In this document: piece after piece, positions 15,477 to 22,820 of the stretch
Layout of the letters: each line of letters opens with the position of its first letter
How positions within the stretch are numbered: position 1 is the stretch's first letter
Source of the DNA: Nitrospirota bacterium
GTDB taxonomy: Bacteria; UBA2233
DNA: 25,122 nucleotides
Direction of reading: 5' to 3'
Assembly: GCA_011620345.1 (NCBI GenBank)
Contig: WOZJ01000069.1
Coordinates: forward strand, 1 to 25,122
Notes under the pieces: model-generated
Told to the model about the DNA's origin: nothing
The model's database searches: none
The model's input: the letters and a program-made list of their open reading frames with translations, nothing else
Made by a program: the position numbers and the translations under genes

Positions 15477-15505
15477 AGGATAATAAAATTCTACAATGAG
15501 TTCAA
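15477..15505 (-). promoter_or_regulatory. Promoter of the YdaT-like/SDR operon
   Basis: On the minus strand TTGAAC (15500-15505) and TATCCT (15477-15482) are 17 bases apart, in a locally AT-rich patch upstream of the small stress gene. This looks like a sigma-70-type promoter. I see no sigma-B-type GTTT/GGGTAT site. Confidence 0.45.
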
Positions 15506-15655
15506 CCAAGGGGTGTCGCTTATCAAAAACGCCATGGGTGAAGGGGTTAGCGTCTGGAAGAGCCCTAAGGCCCCGGGGCATTTTGATGCCGAGCCACTTG
15601 AAGTAGAATAGAACCGCTCGGTAATTTTTTGATTAATCCTAAGGAGGAAGAAATC

Positions 15656-16666
15656 GTGAAAGCGCCGAAACATCCGAACAGGAGAGACTTCCTTAGACAA
15701 ACGTTGATCGGCGTTTGTGCCGCAAGCCTCCCTGCAAGAGCATGGGCACTCTTACCGGATAAACCCATCCCCAAGCGCCCGCTCGGAAAAACCGGCGTTT
15801 CGGTCCCCATTCTTGGACTTGGCGGGTATCATGTCGGCACGATTAAAGACGAGCGGCAAGCGATCAGGCTTGTCCGGGAGGCAATAGACCTAGGCATCAC
15901 TTTTCTCGACAACGCCTGGGAATACCACCACGGGCGCTCGGAGGAGATCGTAGGCAAGGCCCTCCAAGGGGGGTACCGACAGAAAGCCTTCCTCATGACC
16001 AAGGTGCACGGCCGGGATAAAAAATCCAGCCTAAGCCAACTCGAAGACAGCCTAAGGAGGCTCAAAACCGACTTTATCGACCTTTGGCAGTTCCACGAGG
16101 TCGTCTATGAGGACGATCCTGACCTCATTTTTGCCAAGGATGGCGGGATCGAGGCGGCCTACGAGGCCAAGAAATCGGGGAAAGTGCGGTTCGTTGGGTT
16201 TACGGGCCATAAAGACCCAAAGATTCATCTCGACATGCTCTCTAAGGGGTTCGACTGGGATACGGTCCAGATGCCCGTGAACGTGCTCGATGCGCATTTC
16301 AAGAGCTTTCAAAAGAACGTCCTGCCTGTCCTTGTCGAACGCAACATCGGGGCCATCGCCATGAAAACGCTGGCCGACGGCCATTTGCTGAAAGCCGGCG
16401 TGGTTACCCCCCAAGAGGCCCTGACTTACGTCTGGAGTCAACCCGTCTCTACGATTGTCTCTGGCATGGACTCGTTAGAGCTCGTACGGAACCAAGCACG
16501 TCTTGCCAGCAATTTCGTGCCGCTTTCGGCCGAAGAGCAAGAAAAGCTCCTACAAAGAACTGCCAAGGCGGCCAAAGGGGGCGCATTCGAGCCCTTCAAG
16601 ACGAGCAATCGGTATGATGGATGGAAAGGACGCGAAATCCACGGTATCCCCTTAGGTCAAGCCTAG
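15656..16666 (+). CDS. Tat-exported aldo/keto reductase
   Basis: A 336-residue aldo/keto reductase with an N-terminal twin-arginine signal (N-R9-R10-D-F-L-R, hydrophobic stretch to about 30), implying export of the folded enzyme. The (beta/alpha)8 domain carries the catalytic tetrad D85, Y90, K116 and H147. It probably reduces aldehydes or ketones, but the physiological substrate and how a cofactor is supplied outside the cytoplasm are unclear. Tat-signal AKRs are known in several bacterial groups. GTG 15656 is chosen because AAGGAGG lies seven bases upstream; an earlier in-frame TTG would place the ribosome binding site inside the gene. It is divergent from the YdaT-like/SDR operon with 220 bases between starts. 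Confidence 0.88.
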   Translation: MKAPKHPNRRDFLRQTLIGVCAASLPARAWALLPDKPIPKRPLGKTGVSVPILGLGGYHVGTIKDERQAIRLVREAIDLGITFLDNAWEYHHGRSEEIVGKALQGGYRQKAFLMTKVHGRDKKSSLSQLEDSLRRLKTDFIDLWQFHEVVYEDDPDLIFAKDGGIEAAYEAKKSGKVRFVGFTGHKDPKIHLDMLSKGFDWDTVQMPVNVLDAHFKSFQKNVLPVLVERNIGAIAMKTLADGHLLKAGVVTPQEALTYVWSQPVSTIVSGMDSLELVRNQARLASNFVPLSAEEQEKLLQRTAKAAKGGAFEPFKTSNRYDGWKGREIHGIPLGQA

Positions 16667-16764
16667 GGCCCACCGCGAGGGAGGCGGCTTTGAATTCCTT
16701 TTGAGAAAGCCTGCTTGGGTGCTTGAATACTCCCTTAAGCAACCCTCAACGGTCGTCTTTTTCG

Positions 16765-16825
16765 GGCTCGCACGCGTTCGAGCCTAAAGATGGACGATGG
16801 TAGCAAAACCGTCGATGGACCATCT
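16765..16825 (+). other. Two consecutive stem-loops before the BI-1 gene
   Basis: GGCTCG (16765-16770) pairs perfectly with CGAGCC (16779-16784). Next, AGATGG (16788-16793) pairs with CCATCT (16820-16825), enclosing CGATGGT (16795-16801) and ACCGTCG (16808-16814) with one G-T pair and loop AGCAAA. The pair ends about 36 bases before the ATG. It could be a leader structure or a terminator for the upstream reductase gene; no T-run follows closely. Confidence 0.45.
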
Positions 16826-16861
16826 TCCTAAAAACCTAAACTTCTTTTAAGTGAGGTCACC

Positions 16862-17611
16862 ATGGCTTTAGCGAGGACAGCAAACCCGGCCCTCAACGAA
16901 ACCGCGTTCAGGAATTATAGGGTTCATGCTGCAGAATCGATGACGATCGGGGGTACGGTCAATAAAACGGCGCTCCTTGTGGTTATCGCTCTCCTTTCTG
17001 CCTATTTCACTTGGAGTCGGTTTATAAGCACTGGGAGCCTCCAGGCCATCCAACCCTTTATTCTTATCGGTATTCTGGGCGGCTTTATCATCGCCCTTGT
17101 TACAGTGTTCAAAAAAACGTTCGCTCCTGTCGGCGCGCCCCTCTATGCTGTGGCCGAGGGTTTAGCCCTAGGCGGGATATCGGCCGTCTTCGAGAAAAGC
17201 TACCCAGGCATCGCGGTTCAGGCGATTTTCTTAACTTTCGGAATCCTCCTTGCCCTCCTTCTCGCGTACAAATCCCGGCTCATCCGAGCGACAGAAAACT
17301 TTAAGTTGGGGGTTTTCGCCGCGACGGGCGGGATCGCCATCGTGTATCTCCTGAATTTCGTCATGGGTTTTTTTGGAGCCAGAATTCCCTATCTTTTCGA
17401 TAGCAGCCCGCTTGGGATAGGAATCAGCCTTTTCATCGTCGTCATCGCCTCCCTAAACCTCGTCTTGGACTTTGATTTCATCGAGGGAGCCGCCAGCCGG
17501 GGGGCGCCCAAGTACATGGAATGGTATGCCGCCTTTGGGCTGATGGTCACTCTGGTCTGGTTGTACCTGGAGATTCTGAGGCTATTGTCCAAACTCAGGG
17601 AACAAAAGTAG
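16862..17611 (+). CDS. Bax inhibitor-1/YccA-family membrane protein
   Basis: A 249-residue polytopic protein with about seven hydrophobic segments between residues 35 and 242 and a polar N-terminus. The ending Y-M-E-W-Y-A-A-F-G-L-M-V-T-L-V-W-L-Y-L-E is typical of the prokaryotic BaxI_1 branch (PF12811) of the BI-1 family. D-F-D-F-I-E-G-A near residue 205 contributes the conserved acidic residues that in the Bacillus homologue act in pH-sensitive calcium leak. The physiological role in bacteria is poorly defined. The ATG has GAGG upstream. It stands alone between the aldo/keto reductase and the aldolase, with hairpins in its leader. Confidence 0.9.
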   Translation: MALARTANPALNETAFRNYRVHAAESMTIGGTVNKTALLVVIALLSAYFTWSRFISTGSLQAIQPFILIGILGGFIIALVTVFKKTFAPVGAPLYAVAEGLALGGISAVFEKSYPGIAVQAIFLTFGILLALLLAYKSRLIRATENFKLGVFAATGGIAIVYLLNFVMGFFGARIPYLFDSSPLGIGISLFIVVIASLNLVLDFDFIEGAASRGAPKYMEWYAAFGLMVTLVWLYLEILRLLSKLREQK

Positions 17612-17732
17612 CATTTCGTTTGCATTTTGGCTCAGTGCCCGTCTTGGGGAATGGGAGGAGTTTTCGTGTTTCCGAGTGAAATGTCATGGGGGTTTCTAAA
17701 AGGACCCTGGCAACCTTAAACGGGGCTTAGGC

Positions 17733-18413
17733 ATGGAAGAAGCAAAGGCAAGGCGTTCTGTCCTAGAGCACGGGCAGAAAATGAATGCGCTTGGAATCAA
17801 CCAGGGGACTTCGGGCAACTTAAGCCTTCGGTTTGGAGAGGGACTTTTGATTACCCCATCTGGAATCCCCTACGAGGAGATGACTCCGGAGGATGTGGTG
17901 TTCATGAGGATGGATGGAAGTTACGAAGGACGACACGCCCCTTCGACAGAATGGCGCTTCCACAGGGATATCATGGCCACAAGGCCGGAGGTCAACGCCG
18001 TCGTGCACGCCCACCCCGCCTACTGCACGGCGCTTTCGATCGTTGGGCGCGGTATTCCTGCCGTCCATTACATGATCGCCGCGGCCTTGGGGGATGTCCG
18101 CGTGGCCCCGTACGCCACGTTTGGAACCGAAGAGCTCTCAAAAAATGCCTTGAAGGCGCTCGAGGGGCGCTTTGCCTGTCTTTTGGCCCACCACGGGATG
18201 ATAGCTTTGGGCCTTACGCTCCCAAGGGCGCTTTGGCTGGCAAACGAGGTCGAGACGATCGCCCGCCAGTACACCATCGCCTTGCAGATCGGCGAACCCA
18301 AGGTATTGCCAGAAGATGAAATCCGGCGTGTGATTGAACGGTTCCAATCCTACGGGGTGAAAGACAAACCCAAAGAAAGCCCAGGAGAGAATTCTTCAGA
18401 AAATGCCGTATAA
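17733..18413 (+). CDS. Class II aldolase/adducin-family protein
   Basis: A 226-residue zinc enzyme of the fuculose-phosphate aldolase/ribulose-phosphate epimerase family. Motifs are G-T-S-G-N-L-S near residue 25, T-P-S-G-I-P, S-T-E73-W, H92-A-H94-P and H153-H154-G. E73, H92, H94 and a histidine near 155 correspond to the catalytic base and zinc ligands of the Escherichia coli FucA enzyme. It could cleave a sugar 1-phosphate such as fuculose-1-phosphate, or act as a methylthioribulose-1-phosphate dehydratase or decarboxylase. Nothing nearby fixes the substrate. The ribosome binding site is weak. It converges with the ior operon, leaving only 14 bases between stop codons. Confidence 0.85.
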   Translation: MEEAKARRSVLEHGQKMNALGINQGTSGNLSLRFGEGLLITPSGIPYEEMTPEDVVFMRMDGSYEGRHAPSTEWRFHRDIMATRPEVNAVVHAHPAYCTALSIVGRGIPAVHYMIAAALGDVRVAPYATFGTEELSKNALKALEGRFACLLAHHGMIALGLTLPRALWLANEVETIARQYTIALQIGEPKVLPEDEIRRVIERFQSYGVKDKPKESPGENSSENAV

Positions 18414-18425
18414 GGCGTATACGCC
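18414..18425. other. Perfect 12-bp palindrome between convergent genes
   Basis: GGCGTATACGCC is self-complementary and fills almost all of the 14 bases between the aldolase stop and the iorB stop. As RNA it could form only a 4-bp stem, so it is weak as a terminator; as DNA it could be a protein site. Significance is uncertain. Confidence 0.4.
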
Positions 18426-18427
18426 GA

Positions 18428-19051
18428 TTACGCCCCCGCGGCCAGGCGACCCGCTTCGAACGCTTCAAGGTTGGAAGCAAGCTTTTTTTCCGGGATAGAG
18501 TCCTTAAGCGCCAAAAATGCGTCTTCTTTGGTAAGCGAAAGCCCACTTTTCGCGACGAATGCGCCAAGAATTGCCGTGCTCGCAAGCGCAGGGCTGCCCA
18601 AGGCCTTGGCGATACCTGTCAAATCAAGCCAGAAGGCCTCCTTGGAGAGCGCATCCAAGTCTGCCCTTAAGGCCTCTTGGGTCGGGTAGTCCATCTCGCC
18701 CGCAATGACGCCCATAGGATAGACAGGCCTATCGTTGAGAACCATCCGGACCTCCGGGCTGCCAAACCCCTCGAGGACTCTCAGCGCCTCGAGCGGCTCG
18801 AGTGCAACGACCCAGTCGGCGGCACCTTTGGGGATCTGCGGGCTCAAAAGGCGCCTGTCTACAGAAACCCGGACATGGCTCATGACCGATCCGCCCCGCT
18901 GGGTGGCCCCGAACGTCTCGCCGATCGTCACCCAAAGGCCTTTTGCCGCGAGCATTTTAGCCAGCATCCTGGAAGCAAAGACATTGCCTTGGCCTCCCAC
19001 GCCCGTAAGGATCACGTTCCAGGGGTCTTTTTCAAGCCCTATGCCGCCCAT
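18428..19051 (-). CDS. iorB: Indolepyruvate:ferredoxin oxidoreductase, beta subunit
   Basis: A 207-residue gamma-domain-type subunit of 2-oxoacid:ferredoxin oxidoreductases. Signatures are G17-V-G-G-Q-G22 and T-F-G-A-T-Q51-R-G-G-S-V. With IorA it decarboxylates arylpyruvates such as indolepyruvate or phenylpyruvate to aryl-acetyl-CoA and CO2, reducing ferredoxin. The start at 19051 has GGAG six bases upstream and overlaps the end of iorA by 13 bases, implying translational coupling. The reading frame extends further upstream, but that part lies inside iorA and lacks family similarity. It is the last gene of the six-gene minus-strand operon. Confidence 0.9.
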   Translation of the reverse strand: MGGIGLEKDPWNVILTGVGGQGNVFASRMLAKMLAAKGLWVTIGETFGATQRGGSVMSHVRVSVDRRLLSPQIPKGAADWVVALEPLEALRVLEGFGSPEVRMVLNDRPVYPMGVIAGEMDYPTQEALRADLDALSKEAFWLDLTGIAKALGSPALASTAILGAFVAKSGLSLTKEDAFLALKDSIPEKKLASNLEAFEAGRLAAGA

Positions 19052-20988
19052 ACGAGCTCCTTTTTTTGTATCGCCCCACTGGGACAGATTTGTGCGCAAA
19101 CCCCGCAGCCTGCACAGAGCACGTCGTCCACGCGCGCTTTTTTTGCATTTTTGTCCCAGAAAAGCGCAGGGCAGCGAAAGACCCGCGTGCAGAAGCGGTT
19201 GCACCCGCAGGCCTCTCCAAGGCAAACCGCCTCGTCCACCGCGACCTCGTAGGCCCCCTTGCCCTTCCTTTGAGGAGAGAGCGCGCAGGGCTGCTTTAAG
19301 ATCAGCACCCTAACCCCCTCCCCTTTTTCGCCCATCATGCCAAGCAGAAGCCTTTCGGTTTCTTGAAGCTCGAAGGGGTCGGCCACGAAAACCTTTGCCC
19401 CTATCGCAAGACAAACCCCTTCAATATCCACGGCCATGGCCCCCTTACCCTCTGCATCAAAGGCAAGCCCCGGATGGGGTTGGAAGCCCGTCATCGCGGT
19501 GCCTTGATTGTCGAGGATCACCAAAAGGAGGTCGGAGCGGTTGTGGACGGCGTTGATAAGCGCAGGAAGGCCCGTGTGGAAGAACGTCGAATCGCCCATG
19601 ACGGAAAGGGTGCGCTGGTCAAACCCAAACCTCCCCAGCTTTCCGAACCCGGAGCCAAGGCCCGTTCCAGAGCCCATCGCATGGAGCGTCTTGATCACCT
19701 GGAATCCAGCGGGCAGCATGGCAAGCGTATAGCAGCCGATGTCCCCGCAGACAAACCCGCCTCTTCCGTCCAGGGCTAACGCCTTCGCGACCGAAAAGAA
19801 CGAGGCCCTGTGCGGACAGCCAGGGCAGAAGGCAAGCTCCCTTTGAGGGGCGTGCATAAGGGTGGCCTCTGCGGCCTTTGATGCGTAGGCCTTGGGGACG
19901 GGCTCGTAGGAGAGCCCCAGTGCTCCTGCCAACGCCTCGGCGACGACATCAACGTTGAGCTCGCCAACGCCAGGCAGCGTGCCTTCGTCCTTGCCTAGGA
20001 AGCGTTTTTGTCCAAGCTCTCCATGATGCTCTGCCACGAACGCCTTGAGGGACTGCTCTAGAAACGACACCCCCTCCTCGACGATAAAGACCCGCCCCGG
20101 GGCTTTGAGATGCGCCTTGAGCAGGCCTTCTGGCAATGGGTAGGTTGTCGTGAGCGCAAGAAGGCCCGCCTTGTCCCAGGCGCTTAGCCTCTCGATCGCC
20201 TCAAAAGCGTAAAGGACGGCCACGGAGGAGGCAACAAGCAGGGTTTCGGGCTTATCGGGCCCAAAGTAACGGTTCAAGGGGAACTCTTCAAACCTGGCCT
20301 TCAGGCCAGCGAGCTTTTCTTGCAGAAGCATGCGCTTCAAAGGGACCGGCGCGGAGATCATCGCTCCCAAGTCCGGGTCGAGAATGAAGCCCTCATGCCG
20401 GAATACTGCGTTCCTTCGGGGTTTGGGCAACGGACCGAGCTCCACGACGCCGCTTGCGTGCGAAAGCCTGGTCACGCTCCTTACGAGCACCGGAATCTTA
20501 AAGGCTTCCGATATTTCGAAGGCAAGCTTTATGACTTCCTTCGCGCTTTCGACATCGGAGAGTTCGAAAAGCGGAAGCTCGAGCATCTTGGAAAAGTAGC
20601 GCGAGTCGGCCTCGTTCACGCTCGAGTGCGCTCCCGGGTCTTCGGCGAACACGAGAACCATCCCCGCACGCACGCCAGAGAGCGCCAAGTGCAAAAGAAA
20701 ATCCGAGCCCACGTGCAGGCCGTTCTGCTTCATGGCAGCAAGCGACCGAATACCCGCGAAAGAGGCGGCCGCTGCGACCTCCATAGCGACCTTCTCGTTG
20801 ACCGACCACTCGGTGTAGAGGTTGGCCTCTGAAGCGACCAGTGCCAGGCTCTCCAGGATCTCGGAGGCCGGCGTTCCGGGGTAGCTTGCCGCAACGCCCA
20901 GGCCCGCCTCGAGCGCCCCGCGGGCGATAGCCTCGTTGCCGAGAAACAGCGCCCTCTTGCCGGGGCAATCCTCAATGAGCTCCTTCAT
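19039..20988 (-). CDS. iorA: Indolepyruvate:ferredoxin oxidoreductase, alpha subunit
   Basis: A 649-residue subunit with the pyruvate-ferredoxin-oxidoreductase-type N-terminal domain (S-Y-P-G-T-P-A-S-E near residue 35), a central region and a thiamine diphosphate domain. The latter has C-P-G-C-P-H, G-D-I-G-C-Y-T and G465-D-S-T followed by the asparagine-containing loop. The C-terminus holds ferredoxin-like cysteines: a C589-C594-C596-C600-C606 group and the canonical C625-x2-C628-x2-C631-x3-C635-P. This is the full IorA layout. The enzyme is typically oxygen-sensitive and found in organisms fermenting amino acids. The start at 20988 has GGAAGGGG upstream and overlaps the FrhB-like gene by 17 bases. 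The substrate could be another 2-oxoacid, since lutABC in the same operon points to hydroxyacid use. Confidence 0.93.
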   Translation of the reverse strand: MKELIEDCPGKRALFLGNEAIARGALEAGLGVAASYPGTPASEILESLALVASEANLYTEWSVNEKVAMEVAAAASFAGIRSLAAMKQNGLHVGSDFLLHLALSGVRAGMVLVFAEDPGAHSSVNEADSRYFSKMLELPLFELSDVESAKEVIKLAFEISEAFKIPVLVRSVTRLSHASGVVELGPLPKPRRNAVFRHEGFILDPDLGAMISAPVPLKRMLLQEKLAGLKARFEEFPLNRYFGPDKPETLLVASSVAVLYAFEAIERLSAWDKAGLLALTTTYPLPEGLLKAHLKAPGRVFIVEEGVSFLEQSLKAFVAEHHGELGQKRFLGKDEGTLPGVGELNVDVVAEALAGALGLSYEPVPKAYASKAAEATLMHAPQRELAFCPGCPHRASFFSVAKALALDGRGGFVCGDIGCYTLAMLPAGFQVIKTLHAMGSGTGLGSGFGKLGRFGFDQRTLSVMGDSTFFHTGLPALINAVHNRSDLLLVILDNQGTAMTGFQPHPGLAFDAEGKGAMAVDIEGVCLAIGAKVFVADPFELQETERLLLGMMGEKGEGVRVLILKQPCALSPQRKGKGAYEVAVDEAVCLGEACGCNRFCTRVFRCPALFWDKNAKKARVDDVLCAGCGVCAQICPSGAIQKKELVWAA

Positions 20989-22129
20989 GGCTACCCCCTT
21001 CCGTTTCGATGGCTTCGAGGAACTTTGGCAAAAAGGGGTCTTGGATGTCGAGATAGCCAAGCTTCGGACCAGGACCCGTCTTCTGACGTAACGCCCGGAT
21101 GGCCTTTTGTTTTTTGGCCCTGGCCGCCGTCTTGAGCGCTTCGAGCGCGCCCCTGGGAGCCTCGCGGACCTCCAAAACGCCAAGCTCTACGGCTTGCGAA
21201 AAAAACGCCTCTCCGCGCTCCGAGCGGATGAGTACCTGGTTCCAGGTTCGCATCTCCTCCCAGGGCTCGTTGGTTCTTGCCGAGCCCACAGAGATGTCGG
21301 CAAGCTCGGCCGTCGTATCGAGGCAGAAGGCGCATGCCTCCCGGATCATGGGCTCGAACCCATCGAAGGGCAGCTCCGCTAGGCCCGAATCCCCAAGAAT
21401 TTCGAGCGTTCCCTTTCCCGCCGGAATGTCCATCGCTACGAGCCTTCCGACCCCAAGCTCCTTCAGGCGTTCCTTGAAGGGCCTAAGCGAAAGCGTCCAC
21501 CCGCAGAACACGCCCAAAACGATAGAAAGCGCATCGCCAGGGTGGTCCTCGAAGCGTTCCGAAACGCTCCGGATCTTGGCAAGCGCCTGGGCCTGGCAAG
21601 GCGTGGCTACAACCCCGATGCGCTTGAACCCGGCCTTTCTCGCCGCATGGTAGCCGGACACGGTAGGAGAGACAAAAAGGGTACTGCCCGCGTAAGAAAT
21701 GACCTCCTTTGGGCTCGAAACGAGCGCGGGCGTCATGGCAAGGCTCTCTTTCTTGCCCGCCACGACGGCGACGTCCGCAAACCCTTGAGCGAGCGCCATG
21801 GCTAGAAGCACGCTCAGCGTCCCGCCGTGCTGGGCCTTGGCCCGGAGCATTGGGTCGCTTGCCCTTGCGAGCCTATAGCCCCGTATGCGCCCAAGCTCGG
21901 GCGTGCTCCCACCTTTGTTGGAGGGCGGACCGTAGATCTCGCTTAGCCTTAAATTCCAGCGGGGACAATAGGCGCTGCAACGGCCCTCATCGTTGGAAAG
22001 GCTGCAAGAAAAAACCTGCCGGACGTCATCCTCCCAAAACCCCTGGTAGGGGCATAACCCCACGCAGGCTCCGCAGCCCGTGCAAAGCCCAGCGTCCCAA
22101 ACGTTGGCCTTCAACGAATTCTGGCCCAC
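20972..22129 (-). CDS. FrhB/FdhB-like iron-sulfur flavoprotein
   Basis: A 385-residue protein of the coenzyme F420 hydrogenase/dehydrogenase beta-subunit family. The N-terminus has C16-x2-C19-x2-C22-x3-C26-P for a [4Fe-4S] cluster, with more cysteines at 42, 51 and 55. The FrhB N- and C-terminal domains follow, including the V-A-T-P-C-Q-A-Q motif and A-C-A-F-C-L-D-T-T-A-E-L-A-D-I-S-V-G. Family members carry FAD and move electrons between iron-sulfur carriers and F420, NAD(P) or ferredoxin. It does not by itself prove F420 use. It starts with GTG after AAGGAGG, 16 bases after lutC, and runs 17 bases into iorA. Its place between lutABC and iorAB suggests it connects the electron flow of the two enzymes (inference). 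Confidence 0.88.
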   Translation of the reverse strand: MGQNSLKANVWDAGLCTGCGACVGLCPYQGFWEDDVRQVFSCSLSNDEGRCSAYCPRWNLRLSEIYGPPSNKGGSTPELGRIRGYRLARASDPMLRAKAQHGGTLSVLLAMALAQGFADVAVVAGKKESLAMTPALVSSPKEVISYAGSTLFVSPTVSGYHAARKAGFKRIGVVATPCQAQALAKIRSVSERFEDHPGDALSIVLGVFCGWTLSLRPFKERLKELGVGRLVAMDIPAGKGTLEILGDSGLAELPFDGFEPMIREACAFCLDTTAELADISVGSARTNEPWEEMRTWNQVLIRSERGEAFFSQAVELGVLEVREAPRGALEALKTAARAKKQKAIRALRQKTGPGPKLGYLDIQDPFLPKFLEAIETEGGSHEGAH

Positions 22130-22145
22130 CTAAACCTCCTTCGGT

Positions 22146-22820
22146 TCAACCTTCCTTGCTTGGGCCATCTTGCAACACGACGGCCAAAAGTTTCTTTGGT
22201 CCGTGCATCCCGAAAAACGGCACCCCTTGGATATCCGCGCTTTGGCTCGGGCCAGAAACGAGCGTCACTTGGGAGGGCATCGCCAAGGGTGGGGCAAGCG
22301 CGATTGCGAGGGCTCTCAAGTCCTCTAAAATACTTCCGGCCTTCAAAACGATCACGCTCAAAGGAGGGGCAAGGCTAAGGAGCCTCGGGTTTTCCTTCCC
22401 GTGCACAAGCGCCAGGGCGCCTAGCTCAGAAACGCCCCACTTGGCAACGCTCACCCCCGCATAGGCCTGAAAGGCCGCCCTTTTAAGGCCTTCCTCGTCC
22501 TCTGGAGCCAGGGTTCCTACGACCCCCGAGGTCTGCATCGCCTCTTGGAATGCTGGGCCAAGGAGCGCGTCGGCAGCCCTTGTAAACACCACCCTTTCGA
22601 TGCCTTCGCTCTGGAGAGCCTTAAGGAGCGCGCTCCCGACGTCACCGCTTTCTTTTTCTAAGATAACCATGGCAGAGTTTTGCTTAAGCCGCTCGATGAA
22701 ACGCTCGGTCAGGCCGTCTTTTCCTGGCGCCCTTGCCTGGAAATCACCGAGCCGTTCTGGTTGCCTTGATTCTCTAGGGGCCTTCTTCAGCCGCCCAAGG
22801 ATGGCATCGCGCGCGTTCAC
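22146..22820 (-). CDS. lutC: LutC-like LUD-domain protein
   Basis: A 224-residue LUD-domain (lactate utilisation) protein. It opens N-A-R-D-A-I-L-G-R-L, typical of LutC, and has the later motifs A-K-W-G-V-S-E-L-G-A-L and P-L-S-V-I-V-L. In Bacillus, LutABC oxidises L-lactate to pyruvate; LutC is the non-iron-sulfur member. The start is GTG, overlapping the lutB stop in a GTGA arrangement (four bases). The substrate here may be lactate or a larger 2-hydroxyacid, because iorA and iorB follow in the same operon. Confidence 0.88.
   Translation of the reverse strand: MNARDAILGRLKKAPRESRQPERLGDFQARAPGKDGLTERFIERLKQNSAMVILEKESGDVGSALLKALQSEGIERVVFTRAADALLGPAFQEAMQTSGVVGTLAPEDEEGLKRAAFQAYAGVSVAKWGVSELGALALVHGKENPRLLSLAPPLSVIVLKAGSILEDLRALAIALAPPLAMPSQVTLVSGPSQSADIQGVPFFGMHGPKKLLAVVLQDGPSKEG

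Noticed and set aside
15571-15590. GGCAT-TTTG-ATGCC hairpin in the divergent region before the aldo/keto reductase
   Set aside because: Only a 5-bp stem in GC-rich surroundings, with no T-run and no link to a promoter element; likely chance.
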